This document shows, one piece after another, positions 8,152 through 8,912 of a stretch of DNA of 8,912 nucleotides; position 1 is the first letter of the stretch, and each line of letters starts with the position of its first letter. The notes under the pieces were generated by a model that made no database searches, was not told where the DNA came from, and saw only the letters and a program-made list of their open reading frames with translations. Position numbers and translations under genes: made by a program. Source of the DNA: RZYP01 sp050256135 (GTDB lineage Bacteria; Bacillota; Negativicutes; Acidaminococcales; Acidaminococcaceae); contig JBFWIF010000089.1 of the NCBI GenBank assembly GCA_050256135.1, forward strand, positions 1 to 8,912, given 5' to 3'.

Positions 8152-8163
8152 GATAGCGAGTTT

Positions 8164-8184
8164 AATTTACCTCAGTAAAATTTT
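8164..8184 (+). terminator. Weak intrinsic terminator candidate after the third cargo gene
   Basis: TTTAC (8166-8170) pairs with GTAAA (8175-8179) across a CTCA loop, extendable by AA/TT with one bulged base, and is followed by ATTTT (8180-8184). The stem contains only one G:C pair, so it would be weak. Its position, 12 bases after the stop at 8151 and ahead of the rpsA promoter, is right for a terminator, but the run could be ordinary A+T-rich spacer. Confidence 0.3.
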
Positions 8185-8193
8185 CATGCATAA

Positions 8194-8225
8194 TTTTTTT
8201 ATTTTCAGGATATTTTGTACTTTTG
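8194..8225 (+). promoter_or_regulatory. Bacteroidota-type promoter of rpsA
   Basis: TACTTTTG (8218-8225) fits the Bacteroidota housekeeping -7 consensus TAnnTTTG exactly. A T-rich stretch (8194-8205) lies where the -33 element is expected, though without a clear TTTG core. Transcription would begin about 7 bases after the box, near 8232, and give a leader of roughly 120 bases. The box is the best match seen in the non-coding parts of the window, and it precedes a gene expected to be highly expressed. Confidence 0.65.
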
Positions 8226-8234
8226 CCGGCTCAT

Positions 8235-8284
8235 TTTAAGGTACATCCGGACAAATAGGATGTTTTCATCCTCAAGACCTTAAA
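8235..8284 (+). promoter_or_regulatory. Structured 5' leader of rpsA with two alternative inner hairpins
   Basis: An outer stem pairs TTTAAGGT (8235-8242) with ACCTTAAA (8277-8284), 8 of 8. Inside it, AGGATG (8257-8262) can pair with CATCCT (8267-8272) across a TTTT loop. The overlapping GGATGT (8258-8263) can instead pair with ACATCC (8243-8248), which would stack directly on the outer stem. The two inner hairpins exclude each other. The predicted transcription start (about 8232) puts this structure at the very 5' end of the mRNA. A minor stem, CTGT/ACAG (8326-8329 and 8333-8336), lies nearer the start codon. Autoregulation of rpsA by S1 through a structured leader is known in E. coli; a similar role here is an inference. 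Confidence 0.5.
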
Positions 8285-8353
8285 GAAAATTTTAAAGTTT
8301 AACCCCCCTGATTTGCTGAACCGGACTGTAAAACAGGTACAAATTGTTTTTAA

Positions 8354-8912
8354 ATGACTGAAAACGAAAAAATCGTCAACGAAGAAAACGCAGAGGAACA
8401 AGCCCAAACTCCTGTCGCCGCTGACGAAACCAAAAAGGAGGAAACTCCCGTAGCCGAAACTCCTGAAGCTGAGGCTCAAACTGCAACTGAAACTGAAGCA
8501 AAACCCGAGGTCGAAGCTGAAGTTAAAGCTGAAGAAAAAACTGAAGTTAAGACAGAAGTTGAAGCTCCTGCTGAAACTGAAACAGTTGCTGAAAAGGCTG
8601 AAGAAAAGCCAGCCCAAAAAGAAAAAGTAAAACCAACTGTGCCAGAAGATTTTGACTGGGACAATATTGGTAAAAAACGGGAAGTTTACTCCAAATCCGA
8701 TCGCGAAAAACTCGAACAATTGTACGACAAAACCCTCAGCTCCATTGGTGATCATGAGGTGATTGACGGCATTGTGGTAAGCAAAAACAGCCGTGAGGTT
8801 GTGGTAAATATCGGATTCAAATCTGATGGCGTAATCCCTGTAAACGAATTCCGCTACAATCCAAACCTCAAAGTTGGAGATAAAGTAGAGGTTTATGTTG
8901 AAAATCAGGAAG
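8354..8912 (+). CDS. rpsA: 30S ribosomal protein S1, N-terminal part (runs off the right edge)
   Basis: The frame is open from ATG 8354 to the end of the window, giving 186 residues. Residues 1-96 are a low-complexity extension of Glu, Ala, Thr, Val and Lys, followed by PEDFDWDNIGKK (97-108), a segment typical of Bacteroidota S1. The first S1 (OB-fold RNA-binding) domain starts near residue 135, with GIVVSKNSREVVVNIGFKSDGVIP and later LKVGDKVEVYVENQE. Full proteins of this family carry several S1 domains, so most of the gene is missing here. S1 binds mRNA on the 30S subunit and helps it dock for translation. No Shine-Dalgarno sequence lies at a useful distance; the start region is A+T-rich (attgtttttaaATG). 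The gene is separated from the cargo genes by 202 bases and has its own promoter, so it is probably an independent unit. The frame also fits well because the S1 motifs are continuous from this ATG. Confidence 0.92.
   Translation, partial: MTENEKIVNEENAEEQAQTPVAADETKKEETPVAETPEAEAQTATETEAKPEVEAEVKAEEKTEVKTEVEAPAETETVAEKAEEKPAQKEKVKPTVPEDFDWDNIGKKREVYSKSDREKLEQLYDKTLSSIGDHEVIDGIVVSKNSREVVVNIGFKSDGVIPVNEFRYNPNLKVGDKVEVYVENQE

Noticed and set aside
8231..8755. Long reading frame on the - strand rich in Phe and Ser
   Set aside because: It is the complement of the Glu/Lys-rich S1 gene and its leader, a common artefact of that codon bias.
1..8912. A defence, toxin-antitoxin, CRISPR or mobile-element system
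   Set aside because: No nuclease, helicase, transposase, integrase, spaced repeats or terminal repeats were found. All recognisable genes are secreted cargo or a ribosomal protein.

Overview
The window looks like chromosomal DNA of a member of the Bacteroidota (Bacteroidetes). Four things point there. Three successive genes encode proteins with an N-terminal export signal and a C-terminal Por_Secre_tail-type domain, the address tag of the type IX secretion system (T9SS), which is confined to that phylum and its relatives. The start codons lack usefully spaced Shine-Dalgarno sequences. A match to the Bacteroidota -7 promoter box (TAnnTTTG) stands before the last gene. That last gene is a Bacteroidota-style ribosomal protein S1 with a long acidic N-terminal extension. 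No genus can be named from the sequence alone.

Layout, all on the + strand. Positions 1-116 look like the tail of a gene entering from the left. Positions 117-405 are non-coding and hold a run of 13 C and an imperfect hairpin. Then come a 305-residue secreted protein of unknown function (406-1323), a 1695-residue multidomain secreted protein (1395-6482) and a 537-residue secreted beta-propeller protein (6538-8151). The 1695-residue protein has an Asp-box beta-propeller region, a right-handed beta-helix, an alpha-helical region and a T9SS tag. A 202-base gap (8152-8353) carries a weak terminator candidate, a promoter and a structured leader, followed by rpsA, which runs off the right edge.

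The three T9SS cargo genes are 71 and 55 bases apart and could be cotranscribed. A perfect 30-base palindrome between the second and third may cut or modulate that transcription. All three products should cross the inner membrane by Sec, lose the signal peptide, pass the outer membrane through T9SS, and be released or anchored at the cell surface. No catalytic activity can be assigned to any of them. rpsA is a separate housekeeping unit with its own promoter.

The most unusual feature is base composition. Sixty-base lines counted by hand run at 27-35% G+C through gene 1 and the propeller part of gene 2, then rise to 53-58% where the beta-helix of gene 2 begins (about 4080-4140). The rpsA line counted is 45%. 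This suggests a large surface protein assembled from a variable front and a separately evolving rear. No CRISPR array, tRNA, rRNA, transposase or recognisable defence system was seen.
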